A stretch of 64,000 nt of DNA, taken from the NCBI GenBank assembly GCA_027314915.1, contig DAHUZZ010000001.1:62001-126000 (forward strand), written 5' to 3'. Shown piece after piece: positions 49,284-57,460 of this stretch. A program made the position numbers and the translations under genes. The stretch comes from Thermoplasmata archaeon. GTDB taxonomy: Archaea > Thermoplasmatota > Thermoplasmata > Lutacidiplasmatales > UBA184. Numbering within the stretch: position 1 is the first letter of the stretch; the number at the start of each line of letters is the position of its first letter. Below the pieces are notes generated by a model that saw only the letters and a list, made by a program, of their open reading frames with translations, did not search any database and was not told the origin of the DNA.

Positions 49284-49841
49284 TTAACCTTTGGTGGAGG
49301 GCGCCGGCGGGGGCCCGAGCGTGAGGGTGCGGCTCCCGTCGCTCTCCGCGTAGCGGCTCCCGAAGAAGAGCAGGGGCGGGACCTCGCGGCCCGGGTGCAG
49401 TGCCACGACCTCGCCGACGAAGAGCCGGTGGTCGGCGACGTCGAGCTCCCGGGCGACCCGCGCCTCGAGCGACCCGAGGGTCTCCGGAAGGAGGGCGGCC
49501 CCGGTGTTCCCCCGTTCGACCGGGAGGCCGCGGAACTTCTCCGCGGGGGGGAGGGTCTTCGCGAACCGTTCGGAGAGCCCGCGCTGGTCGAAGGCGAGCA
49601 GGTTCACCGCGAAGTGCCGGGTCCGGCCGATCACCGGCGTCGTGTCCGCGTCGTGGGAGAGGGAGATGAGGACGGTCGGGGGCACGAGGGCGACCGAGAG
49701 GAAGGCGTTCACGGTGAGGCCCAGATCGTGTCCGTCCTCCCGGGCCGTGACCACGGAGACGCCCGTGGCCCACCGGCCCATGAGCCGCCGGAAGACGGCG
49801 GGGTCCGGGGGCGCCCCCCCGGGCTCCGGTGCCGCGCTCAT
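49284..49841 (-). CDS. Flavin reductase-like FMN-binding protein
   Basis: This 185-residue split-barrel flavin reductase begins PAVFRRLMGRWATGVSVVTA, followed by GLTVNAFLSVALVPPTVLIS with the family Thr-x-x-Ser positions. HFAVNLLAFDQRGLSERFAK, EARVARELDVADHRLFVGEV and LLFFGSRYAE complete the fold. It reduces FMN or FAD for an oxygenase or binds FMN as a cofactor; no partner oxygenase is obvious here. ATG 49841 overlaps the ABC permease stop (ATGA), so it is co-transcribed with the exporter. Confidence 0.87.
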   Translation of the reverse strand: MSAAPEPGGAPPDPAVFRRLMGRWATGVSVVTAREDGHDLGLTVNAFLSVALVPPTVLISLSHDADTTPVIGRTRHFAVNLLAFDQRGLSERFAKTLPPAEKFRGLPVERGNTGAALLPETLGSLEARVARELDVADHRLFVGEVVALHPGREVPPLLFFGSRYAESDGSRTLTLGPPPAPSTKG

Positions 49842-50938
49842 TCCTCGCGCCACCGGAACGCGAGGACCGCCCCGATGAAGATCACGATCGCGATCACCAG
49901 GACGACGACGAGGTCGACGAGGGCGCGCACGTTGTTGCCGAACAGCATCACCGCCGAGAGGCCGTCGATCACGTAGTACAGCGGGAGGAGGTGGGCGATC
50001 GTCTGGAGGAACGGCGGGAAGGAGGAGACCGGGAAGAAGGTGCCGGCGAGGAACATCATCGGGAAGGTGATGATGTTCCCCACGATCGCGGCGGTCTCCG
50101 GCGTCTTCGCGATGGAGCCCGACAGCATCCCGAGCGAGACGAAGAGGAAGGGGCCCAGGAGCAGGAAGGGGAGGATCTCCCAGCTGATGATGAACCGGGC
50201 GCCCAGGAGGAAGTAGCCCATCGAGATCATGATCGCGGCCGCCGCGAGCGTGAGCGCCGTGTACCACATGATCTTCGACGTGAGCCACTCCGCGCGCGTG
50301 AGCGGGGTGAGCGAGAGCTGGCGGAAGAGCCCCTCCTTGCGGTACGTGGCGGTCACCTCCGTCATCGCGAACATCGGGCTCGTCAGGATCGAGAACCCGA
50401 TCAGCCCCGGCACGAGGTAGTCGACGTAGGTGTAGGTCCGCCCGCCGATCTCGGACATGGCCGCGCTCACGATCAGGGACCCGTTCGCCGCGTGGAGGTT
50501 GAAGGCCGTCACCGCCGAGCCGACCGCCGCCTCGGCGGCGCCGCTGGTGGCCTGGTCGCCGGGGTTCACGTACAGGGGAAGCTGCACCGGATCGTGGGCC
50601 GCATACGCCGTCCCGAACCCCGCCGGGATGACGAGCCCGGCGCTGTACTGCTGGGACTGGAGATAATCCGAGAAGCCCTGGGGGGTCTCCCCGTTCACGA
50701 GCGACACGCTCACGGCGTGCGTCGCGTTGAGGGTCGCGAGGAACTGCCGGCTCGCCGCGGAATTGTGGTCCGCGTTGAGGACGTAGAGCGTGGGGAGCGA
50801 CCCGCTCGAAGAGAAGATGAGGCCGAAGATCCCGATCAGGATCACGGGGAAGATGAGCGAGAAGAAGATCGCCGCGCTGTTGCGCAGGTAGCCGCGCGCC
50901 GTGACCTTGAAGTCGGAGACGATCCGCCGGGGCCTCAT
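49838..50938 (-). CDS. ABC-2 type transporter permease with large external domain
   Basis: This 366-residue membrane protein has transmembrane helix 1 at about 20-44, then an external domain of about 130 residues. The domain includes YSAGLVIPAGFGTAYAAHDP and QLPLYVNPGDQATSGAAEAA, and carries sequons such as NAT and NGS. Five more helices follow. YRKEGLFRQLSLTPLTRAEW and FPMMFLAGTFFPVSSFPPFL are the ABC-2 hallmarks. The layout is that of YhgE/ABC-2 exporters. ATG 50938 overlaps the ATPase stop (ATGA). It is unrelated in sequence detail to the permease at 8322-9176. Confidence 0.88.
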   Translation of the reverse strand: MRPRRIVSDFKVTARGYLRNSAAIFFSLIFPVILIGIFGLIFSSSGSLPTLYVLNADHNSAASRQFLATLNATHAVSVSLVNGETPQGFSDYLQSQQYSAGLVIPAGFGTAYAAHDPVQLPLYVNPGDQATSGAAEAAVGSAVTAFNLHAANGSLIVSAAMSEIGGRTYTYVDYLVPGLIGFSILTSPMFAMTEVTATYRKEGLFRQLSLTPLTRAEWLTSKIMWYTALTLAAAAIMISMGYFLLGARFIISWEILPFLLLGPFLFVSLGMLSGSIAKTPETAAIVGNIITFPMMFLAGTFFPVSSFPPFLQTIAHLLPLYYVIDGLSAVMLFGNNVRALVDLVVVLVIAIVIFIGAVLAFRWREE

Positions 50939-51870
50939 GCGCCGCCCTCCGACTTGAGCAGCCCGTCGTCCATCTGGCCCACGGCCCGCACGAAGATCTC
51001 CTCCAAGCTGTCGCGCTGGACGGTGAACCGCGGGGTCCCGAGCCCGCTCGTCGACATCGTGTCGAAGACCCGCTGCGCGTCGGCGGGGGTCGCGATCTCC
51101 ACGTCGACGTGGCCGTCCTCGGAGGTGACCGCGAACGGGAGGTGCGCGGCGAGGTAGCGGGCGAGCTCCGGGCCGGATTCGAACCTCAGCCGGTCCGGTC
51201 GCCCCCGGGAGGCGACGATCTCGCCGGGCGTACCCCGGACGATGATCCGGCCGTGGTGGATGATCGCCACCTGGTCGGCGAGGAGCTGGGCCTCCTCGAG
51301 ATAGTGGGTGGTGAGGAAGACGGTCCGGCCGTCCGCCTTGAGCTGCCGGATGACCTCCCAGATCGCCCGCCGGGCCTGCGGGTCGAGCCCGGTCGTGGGC
51401 TCGTCGAGGAAGCAGACCTCGGGGTTGTTCACGAGGGAGAGCGCGAGCCCGAGCTTCTGCTTCTGGCCGCCGGAGAGGGTGTCGAACTTCGAGTCGGCCT
51501 TGTCGAGGAGGTAGACGCGCTTCAGGAGCGACTCGGGGTCGACCGGCCGGTCGAACAGGTCCCCGTAGTAGTCGATCGCCTCGCGCGGGTGGATCTTCTC
51601 GAAGAACTTGAACTCCTGCGGGATCACGCCGATCCGGCGGTGGAGCTCGTCGCCCTCCTTCCACGGGTCGAGCCCCAGCACGCGGACGTTCCCGGAGGTG
51701 CGGTTGCGCAGCCCCTCCAGGATCTCGGTCGTGGTCGTCTTCCCCGCGCCGTTCGGGCCGAGGAAGGCGAAGACCTGGCCCGCCGGCACGGTGAACTCGA
51801 TGCCGTCGACCGCGCGGAGCGGCCCGTACGCCTTGGTGAGCCCGCTCACCTCGATCGCGTTGCCGGCCAT
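50935..51870 (-). CDS. ABC exporter ATP-binding protein
   Basis: This 311-residue ATPase has Walker A GPNGAGKTTT, Q-loop IGVIPQEFKFFEKIH, and the canonical signature LSGGQKQKLGLALSL. Walker B is VCFLDEPTTGLD and the switch His is in FLTTHYLEEAQL. The C-terminal 80 residues form the DrrA-like accessory domain (HVDVEIATPADAQRVFDTMS). A TATA-like TGATAAGCG lies about 31 nt upstream of ATG 51870. The ATPase, permease and flavin reductase form one operon. Confidence 0.9.
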   Translation of the reverse strand: MAGNAIEVSGLTKAYGPLRAVDGIEFTVPAGQVFAFLGPNGAGKTTTTEILEGLRNRTSGNVRVLGLDPWKEGDELHRRIGVIPQEFKFFEKIHPREAIDYYGDLFDRPVDPESLLKRVYLLDKADSKFDTLSGGQKQKLGLALSLVNNPEVCFLDEPTTGLDPQARRAIWEVIRQLKADGRTVFLTTHYLEEAQLLADQVAIIHHGRIIVRGTPGEIVASRGRPDRLRFESGPELARYLAAHLPFAVTSEDGHVDVEIATPADAQRVFDTMSTSGLGTPRFTVQRDSLEEIFVRAVGQMDDGLLKSEGGA

Positions 51871-51913
51871 GGCCCCGTCGCTTCGGCCTGCCGTCGGCGC
51901 TTATCAGGACTGC

Positions 51914-54121
51914 TCACAGGGAAAGTTGCTCCACCGCCCCCGGCGCGACGTCGACCGCTCCGGAGGGGCCGACCAGGGTGAGCGGCCGCCGGCCGAGCCA
52001 GGTGGCGGTGATCGTGCCCGGCGCGTAGTCCAGGTGGAGGGGCCCGGACCCGAGCCGGAGGTTCTCGAGGTGCGCGCTCCGGAAGCTCTCCGGGAAGGCG
52101 GGCCGGACGGCGAGCCGGTCGTGCGGGAGGTCCGGTCGGAGCCCCCACAGCGACTCGAACAGGGTCGTGAGGAACGGCCCCACCGAGAAGCCGAGGAGGC
52201 AGCAGGAATCCCACGGTTCCGGCCGGTCGCCATGGTAGCACTCGTTGGCGAGCCCGCCCTCGGCGGCCAGCGAGCGGGAGAGCGTCCTCAGGTACCCGAC
52301 CCCCAGCTCGGGCTCGCCCACCGAGAGGGCCGCGGCGGCGGCCCATGCCGTCGCGATCGGCCAGACCTGGCCCTCGTGGTAGGAACGCGGGTCGTAGCCG
52401 GGATCCCGGTTCGACAGCGTGCGGAGCCCCCACGGCGTGGTGAGGTCCTCCTCCGCCGCGCGCCGGACCACCCCGCGGGCCTGGTCGGGCGGGAGGCACC
52501 CGGCGATCACGGCGAGGAGCGCGTTCGGGCGGACCCGCTCGCTCGGCGGTCCGCGGTCCTTGAGGGAGTCGTACAGGTACCGCTCCTCCGGCCAGGTGTA
52601 CCGGGAGCGCACGAGCTCGGCGATCGCCGCGGCGTGCGCCCGGGCGGCCGCCCCGCCGTCGTCGTCGCCGAACCCCGGCCAGAGGTCGGCCCGGGCGAGC
52701 TCCGCCTCGTAGGCGAGCACCTGCAGGTCGATGGCGTGGTCCCGCCGGTCGGCCGAGTCCCAGATCGTGGTGTCCGGGGAGTCGATGCCGAAGGTGACGC
52801 GGCCGGACTGCGCCGTCGCCTCCCGCATCCCGTCGATCTCCCCGCCGTTGGTCACGAGCCCGTCGGCCGGGTCGGACTTCGCACGGAACCACCTCTCGAG
52901 GAGCTCGAGCCGCGGCCGGAACTCCTTCGCGATCCGGGCGAGCTCGCCGGTGTGGGCGGCGAGCCGGCGGACCCGATCGAAGTAGTACAGCGAGGTGTCC
53001 GAGGTGCCGTAGAGCAGCACCGTGCCCGGCGAGAGCTGCATGGGAAGCTCGCCGAGCGAGGCCGCCAGGAGGGGGAGGCGCGCGGGGGACTGGTAGGAGA
53101 AGAACGACCGCAGCGAGGCCTCCGCCCAGTCCGAGTCGTTCATCCAGAGGACGGCGGGCAGCATCCAGGCGAGGTCCCGCCCCCAGAGGTCGGCGTACCA
53201 GGGGTACCCGGCCCTCAGCCCCTGGAGCTCCGGCACGGGATGGCAGTAGAGCGCCCGGAGCGCGCCCCGGGCGAGCAGGTACCCGCGCTCGATCTCCGGG
53301 GCATCCGGGAGGCGCATCCGCGGGGTCCCCCGCTGCCAGAGCCGCCAGGTCGACTCGGCCTCCGTCCGCCACCTCTCGCATCCCACGAGGCCGGGGATCC
53401 CGCCCGTCCGGTCGCCCAGGTGGCGGTCGAACCCGCCCCAGGCGAAGAGGGTCACCGCGGCGGTCCCGCCGGCGGGGAGCGGCAGGGTCACCTCGTGCCG
53501 GAGCCGCTCCACCCGGCGCTTCGCCGACCAGCCGGTCCAGAGGTCGTCGTCGACGAAGATCGAGCTCGGCTCCGGCTCGGAATAGAGGAGGAGGTTCGAC
53601 CCCAGCGCCCGGAGCCGGGGGTGGCCGCGGTGGTTCTGGACCTGGTACCGGGTGGGATGGAGGCCCTCGACCAGGACCGGCGAGATCACCGGAGCGATCG
53701 CGCTCGACAGCGTGAGCGTGCGGTCGCGTCCCGTCGAGGAGGTGATCTCGAGCCGGCGGGCGACCCCCCGGAGCTCCGGCGGGACCACGACCGTCTGGCG
53801 CACCTCGAGCCCATCGGCCCGGTGCCGGCTCTCCACATGGCTCCGGTACGCGGTGACCTCCTCGAGGGTCGAGGGCAGCTCGATCGTCGAGCCGTCGGAG
53901 CGCAGCGTGAGCTGCCACGGGCCGGTGAGCCGCATCCCCTGGACGTACACCCCGCTCCAGTCGAACGGGGCCCCCCGGGTCTCCCGGACCCAGGAGAACT
54001 CCCCGGCGCCCCCCAGCAGCCCCCAGCCCCTCAGACCGGTGACGAGCAGGGGTCGCTCGGGCTCCGGCCGGTCCGACCGGAAGAGGAGGGGATCCGGCGT
54101 GTCGGGGGGCGGGGGGCGCAT
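51914..54121 (-). CDS. Amylo-alpha-1,6-glucosidase / GH15-like glycogen debranching enzyme
   Basis: This 735-residue protein has a beta-sandwich N-terminal domain (about 1-260, for example TGLRGWGLLGGAGEFSWVRE and RQTVVVPPELRGVARRLEIT). A C-terminal alpha/alpha toroid follows. AGYPWYADLWGRDLAWMLPA matches the WPWFGRD-type motif with catalytic Asp/Glu nearby, RVRPNALLAVIAG matches RPNQ, and SYHEGQVWPIATAWAAAA matches YHNGTVWP. The order and size fit archaeal debranching glucosidases that trim alpha-1,6 branches. Together with the GT4/GH57 pair it completes alpha-glucan turnover. Its start overlaps the previous stop by one base. Confidence 0.82.
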   Translation of the reverse strand: MRPPPPDTPDPLLFRSDRPEPERPLLVTGLRGWGLLGGAGEFSWVRETRGAPFDWSGVYVQGMRLTGPWQLTLRSDGSTIELPSTLEEVTAYRSHVESRHRADGLEVRQTVVVPPELRGVARRLEITSSTGRDRTLTLSSAIAPVISPVLVEGLHPTRYQVQNHRGHPRLRALGSNLLLYSEPEPSSIFVDDDLWTGWSAKRRVERLRHEVTLPLPAGGTAAVTLFAWGGFDRHLGDRTGGIPGLVGCERWRTEAESTWRLWQRGTPRMRLPDAPEIERGYLLARGALRALYCHPVPELQGLRAGYPWYADLWGRDLAWMLPAVLWMNDSDWAEASLRSFFSYQSPARLPLLAASLGELPMQLSPGTVLLYGTSDTSLYYFDRVRRLAAHTGELARIAKEFRPRLELLERWFRAKSDPADGLVTNGGEIDGMREATAQSGRVTFGIDSPDTTIWDSADRRDHAIDLQVLAYEAELARADLWPGFGDDDGGAAARAHAAAIAELVRSRYTWPEERYLYDSLKDRGPPSERVRPNALLAVIAGCLPPDQARGVVRRAAEEDLTTPWGLRTLSNRDPGYDPRSYHEGQVWPIATAWAAAAALSVGEPELGVGYLRTLSRSLAAEGGLANECYHGDRPEPWDSCCLLGFSVGPFLTTLFESLWGLRPDLPHDRLAVRPAFPESFRSAHLENLRLGSGPLHLDYAPGTITATWLGRRPLTLVGPSGAVDVAPGAVEQLSL

Positions 54122-54606
54122 CAGCCCGCGGCTCCCCGGCCCACCCGGTCCCGGAACTGGATCCAGACCGGGGGTGGGATCGCGACGTTGAACAGGTCGA
54201 TCCGGATCTCGAGCGTCCGGCCGCGCGCGGGGGGTGGGTCCGACTCCACCCGGAACTCCGCCGACCGCCCCGGCAGCAGCGGGAGCGGCCGATCGGGACT
54301 CAGCGAGGCGAGGCTGCGGAACTCCTCCGCGCCCTGCACCCGGACCCGGACCCGCTCGCCCGGGACCGGATCCCCGTCGACGTGGAGGAACGCCCGGTGG
54401 AACGCCCCGAGCCGGAGCGGGGGGTTCGCGAGGCGGAACTCGAACCCGTCAGGTCGCTTCCGGAGCGAGCCGCGGTCGTAGACGCTCGTCTGGATGTAGT
54501 TCGCGATCCGGACCAGCTCGCTCACGGAGCGGGCGCCGAAGTACCAGCCGAGGAGGACCCCCTCCCTGGCGAGCTCGAGATCCAGGCGCACGGCCCGTCC
54601 CCGCAT
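54121..54606 (-). CDS. Unknown beta-rich protein coupled to the debranching enzyme
   Basis: This 161-residue protein has no recognised family. The N-terminus is helical (ELAREGVLLGWYFGARSVSE, ELVRIANYIQTSVYDRGS). The rest is strand-rich with regular hydrophobic alternation (AFHRAFLHVDGDPVPGERVR and TLEIRIDLFNVAIPPPVWIQ). It may be a carbohydrate-binding or adaptor domain. Its TGA shares one base with the glucosidase ATG, which implies coupling. A TATA-like CGACTAAGAT (54630-54639) is 28 nt before ATG 54606. Confidence 0.6.
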   Translation of the reverse strand: MRGRAVRLDLELAREGVLLGWYFGARSVSELVRIANYIQTSVYDRGSLRKRPDGFEFRLANPPLRLGAFHRAFLHVDGDPVPGERVRVRVQGAEEFRSLASLSPDRPLPLLPGRSAEFRVESDPPPARGRTLEIRIDLFNVAIPPPVWIQFRDRVGRGAAG

Positions 54607-54926
54607 CCTCGGTCCGAACCGCCTTCGCCATCTTAGTCGTTCGGCCTCCCGACATTCCGCGGGAGACCGACCCCACCGGGACCCCTACGTCCGCGGGCCC
54701 GAGGGCTCCGGGGCCGGCAGGGGCGAACCCGGCGGGGTGGGGCGCGGGGGAGGGAGCCGCTTCGACCGCGGCCCGAAGGCCGCCTGAGGTACCCGCGTGC
54801 TCCCGTTCCGGCGAGACCGCCGCCACCGGGGCGTCTCCGTGCCGGCCCACCGCGTCATCGGAAGTGGACAGGACCGGAGTCTATTTCATTACATTCAGGC
54901 TTAATTCGTTAAATACGCTAAATACG
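54607..54926. other. Intergenic region with AT-rich island downstream of the CARF-like gene
   Basis: Bases 54630-54639 hold the TATA element of the leftward 54606 gene. Bases 54650-54870 are GC-rich with no gene I can support. Bases 54881-54926 are strongly AT-rich and merge with the 9-bp tandem repeat, probably a terminator or regulatory tract. Confidence 0.4.
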
Positions 54927-54936
54927 CTAAATGCGC
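54901..54936. repeat. 9-bp tandem repeat carrying three in-frame stops after the CARF-like gene
   Basis: Units TTAATTCGT, TAAATACGC, TAAATACGC and TAAATGCGC follow one another. Read leftward in the upstream gene's frame they give ATT-TAG, ATT-TAG, ATT-TAA, so three stop codons lie in register. The tract is T-rich on the coding strand, as archaeal terminators are. Confidence 0.6.
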
Positions 54937-55787
54937 TGATCTTCGGGCGCCGCCCGGCCGAACAGCGCGAGGGCGAGCCGTCCCTGCGGCGTGAGGCGGA
55001 CCCGGCCCCGGCTCCCGGCCGCCCGGCTCGACACGAATCCCCACTTCGCCTCGAGCGGCTCGAGACGGGCCCGCAGCCGGCTGTGCTGGGCCTGCGGGGA
55101 GAGCTCGCGCCCGCCCCCGGCCGCGGGGGCGTCGAGGCCGAGCTCCCGGATCAGCTCCCGCTTCCGAAGCTCCCCTCCGCGGCGGGCGAGCGCCTCCAGG
55201 ACCTCGACCAGCTCGGCGGTCGGCGCCCGCAGCTCGTAGACCGTCACCGGGTCGACCCGGCTCACCACGTCGTTCACCGGGTGGACCTTCGGGGTCATCC
55301 CGGAGTACCACGACCGGGTGACCTGCACGTAGTACGGCTCCCCCTTCCACAGCATGCAGGCGAGCGTGCCCGCGATCGCCGTGATCTTGGTGCCGGTCGA
55401 GACATTGACCCGGAGGGGGACCACCTCCGGCGCGTGCCGGTCGAGCCGCCGCTCCCGGTCGAAGATCGCCCGCAGCTCGGCGAGCGCGCCCAGGACGTCC
55501 CAGATGTCGGTCCGGCGGACCTCGACCTCGATCGGCCAGGCGGCGCGCGCGAGGCGCCGGGTGATCTCCTCCACGAAGGGTCGCGCGGCGTCCTCCTGGG
55601 ATCGCGTGAGCAGGTAGACCCGGTCGGCCCGCTCCTCGAGGATGGGTTCGGTCACCCGCTCCACCTCGAATCCCACGGCCGCGACGTGGACCCGCGCGTG
55701 GGGGTCGCCGATCGCCGGGAACCGCGGGCCCCTCGCCCCGGCGGCCGGGGGCCGGCCCCCCGAGGCGCGTCGTGGACGGGCCGCCAT
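54927..55787 (-). CDS. CARF-like (HFX_2341/DUF6293-type) winged-helix regulator
   Basis: This 286-residue protein has a Rossmann-like N-terminal domain: HVAAVGFEVERVTEPILEER and RVYLLTRSQEDAARPFVEEI. The ligand-site motif LRVNVSTGTKITAIAGTLAC (about 137-156) follows, the pattern of CARF domains that sense cyclic oligonucleotides. Residues 195-280 form a winged helix (VEVLEALARRGGELRKRELI and WGFVSSRAAGSRGRVRLTPQG). CARF regulators usually go with type III CRISPR, but no cas gene is in the window. ATG 55787 is leaderless, with TATA TCTTAACCC inside a palindrome at 55810-55822 that may be its own operator. Confidence 0.8.
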   Translation of the reverse strand: MAARPRRASGGRPPAAGARGPRFPAIGDPHARVHVAAVGFEVERVTEPILEERADRVYLLTRSQEDAARPFVEEITRRLARAAWPIEVEVRRTDIWDVLGALAELRAIFDRERRLDRHAPEVVPLRVNVSTGTKITAIAGTLACMLWKGEPYYVQVTRSWYSGMTPKVHPVNDVVSRVDPVTVYELRAPTAELVEVLEALARRGGELRKRELIRELGLDAPAAGGGRELSPQAQHSRLRARLEPLEAKWGFVSSRAAGSRGRVRLTPQGRLALALFGRAAPEDQRI

Positions 55788-55809
55788 CCCGACGCAGCAG
55801 GGGACCTCG

Positions 55810-55822
55810 GGTTAAGAACCCT
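55810..55822. promoter_or_regulatory. Palindrome enclosing the TATA element of the CARF-like gene
   Basis: GGGTT-AAG-AACCC surrounds the leftward TATA box, 28 nt from ATG 55787. A bound repressor here would compete with TBP, so autoregulation is likely. Confidence 0.5.
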
Positions 55823-55872
55823 TTAGCGGGGAGCCCCCGAACGGACGTCGAGCGGGGGCCGTGGAGCGGCGG

Positions 55873-55882
55873 GGTAAAGTAC
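55873..55882 (+). promoter_or_regulatory. TATA box of the membrane-anchored protein gene
   Basis: GGTAAAGTAC is centred 27 nt before GTG 55905. Confidence 0.5.
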
Positions 55883-55904
55883 GGGCCGCCGACTAGAGGG
55901 CGGC

Positions 55905-56441
55905 GTGCGCATCCGGGGCGTCACCCTCCTGACGGGCGGCGTCCTCGTCGTCGTGGGGCTGCTCCTCGCCTACAACCTGCTCTCCGCCCAGAGCGTGCCG
56001 ACCCAGGCGCTCCCCTCGTCGAACTCGGAGTACGTGATCGCCTACCAGGCGCCGCTCGACCTCCTGTTCCCCCGCATGCTCTTCACCGTCGCCTGGGTCT
56101 CCGACGAGCTCGGGGCCAACCTCTCGGTCTACGACTGCGGGGGCGACGCGGGCTGCTCGCATCCGGGGACGGTCCCCGTCGCCTACGGCTACGGCCTGCG
56201 GGGCAACCTCTCGTTCTTCGGCTGGGCGAACCGGTACTACGAGATCCGGCCGGCGGGGGGCGCGATGAACGTCACGGTGGGCTACACGACGCCGATCCTC
56301 GGGGGCGGGCTCGGGCTCGCGATCGTCCTGGCCGGGCTCATCCTGGTCGTGGTCGGATTCACCGTGCCGGGGGGCCGGCGGCGCAGCGCGGACGAGGAGG
56401 CCGTGGAGCCGGCCGCCGGGCCCGATCCCCGCCGCCGGTGA
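55905..56441 (+). CDS. Bitopic membrane protein with external glycosylated domain
   Basis: This 178-residue protein has transmembrane helices near residues 7-27 and 128-151, with both ends in the cytosol. The external domain between them has about 95 residues, two Cys in VYDCGGDAGCSHPG that could pair, and sequons NLS, NLS and NVT. It ends in a charged cytosolic tail. No family is recognised. GTG 55905 is leaderless. It is divergent from the CARF-like gene with about 118 nt between, and the two have separate TATA elements. Confidence 0.6.
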   Translation: MRIRGVTLLTGGVLVVVGLLLAYNLLSAQSVPTQALPSSNSEYVIAYQAPLDLLFPRMLFTVAWVSDELGANLSVYDCGGDAGCSHPGTVPVAYGYGLRGNLSFFGWANRYYEIRPAGGAMNVTVGYTTPILGGGLGLAIVLAGLILVVVGFTVPGGRRRSADEEAVEPAAGPDPRRR

Positions 56442-56542
56442 GCCCGGACCGGGCTCCGCTTGCGCCTCGCGCAAGCGCTCCGCGTGAAGCTTGATATGAA
56501 GGCCCCCCTCCCACCGGCCGCCGGCCCCGCCGGCGAGGTCCC

Positions 56543-57460
56543 ATGAGCCGGAGCTTCCCGATCGCGCTCGCCGACCGCTGCCTCCTCTTCGAGCCGGTCC
56601 CGCCCACGGTCCGGGCGAACCCCGTGCGGAGCGGGCTCCAGGTCGAGGAGCTGGTCCGGCTCCTCCGGGGGATCGACCGCCTCGACGCGCTCGACGTCCC
56701 CGAGCTCGTCGACGAGAACCACGAGGGGCGCCCCTACTACCGGACGGGCGACGTGCGGGGCTTCGCGAGGACCCTCGCCGATCTCACCGACCGGGTCGTC
56801 ATCGTGAACAAGGTGGTCGCCCACCTGCCCTCCGTCGCCGAGCTCGAGCGGTGGACCCGGGAGACCCTCCATCGGGGGCTCCGGCACGTCGTCCTCGTGG
56901 GCGGCTCGAGCCGCTACATCCCCTACCCGGGCCCGCCGGTCATCGAGGCGAACCGGATCTGCCACCACCTCCTGCGGGAGGCGGGCGGGGCGGTCGGCAA
57001 CATCGCGATCCCCCAGCGGATCGGCGAGGCGCACCGGATGCTGGCGAAGACCCGGGCGGGGGCCGCCTTCTTCACGACCCAGATCCTCTTCGACAGCGCC
57101 GCGGTCGTGCGGCTGCTCCGGGAGTACGATCGCGAGGCCCGGGCGGTCGCCGCCGCCCCGGCGGCGGTGCTCCTCTCCTTCGCCCCCATCGCCGACGAGA
57201 CCGACGCGGAGTTCGTCCGGTGGCTCGGGGCGGACATCCCCGACGAGGCCGAGGCGCGGATCCTGACCGGGCCGGACGACCTGCCCGCCTCGGCCCGGTC
57301 CGTCCGGCGGGCGCTCGAGGTCTACGCCGAGGTCCTCGCGTGCCGGCGCGCGGAGGGCTGGGCGGTCCCGATCGGGGTCAACGTCGAGCAGGTCTCGCAG
57401 CGGCACCTGCCCTCGGCGATCGAGATGCTCCGCGCGTTCGCGGCCCGGATCGACGGGTAG
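56543..57460 (+). CDS. Methylenetetrahydrofolate reductase-like protein
   Basis: This 305-residue TIM-barrel protein is related to MetF. FPIALADRCLLFEPVPPTVR carries the early Glu seen in the family. HVVLVGGSSRYIPYPGPPVI replaces the usual GD loop with GGSS. GNIAIPQRIGEAHRMLAKTR, GAAFFTTQILFDSAAVVRLL (FxxTQxxFD) and GVNVEQVSQRHLPSAIEML close the barrel. FxxTQ is the flavin/folate site. It may reduce methylene- to methyl-tetrahydrofolate or tetrahydromethanopterin; the altered loop leaves activity open. GAGGTCC lies just upstream of ATG 56543. The 3' end overlaps the convergent DNA methyltransferase by 83 nt. Confidence 0.75.
   Translation: MSRSFPIALADRCLLFEPVPPTVRANPVRSGLQVEELVRLLRGIDRLDALDVPELVDENHEGRPYYRTGDVRGFARTLADLTDRVVIVNKVVAHLPSVAELERWTRETLHRGLRHVVLVGGSSRYIPYPGPPVIEANRICHHLLREAGGAVGNIAIPQRIGEAHRMLAKTRAGAAFFTTQILFDSAAVVRLLREYDREARAVAAAPAAVLLSFAPIADETDAEFVRWLGADIPDEAEARILTGPDDLPASARSVRRALEVYAEVLACRRAEGWAVPIGVNVEQVSQRHLPSAIEMLRAFAARIDG

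Noticed and set aside
46368..49976. Plus-strand open frame of about 1200 codons
   Set aside because: It lies antisense to geranylgeranyl reductase, ferredoxin, thioredoxin reductase and flavin reductase; composition is that of a GC-rich shadow frame.
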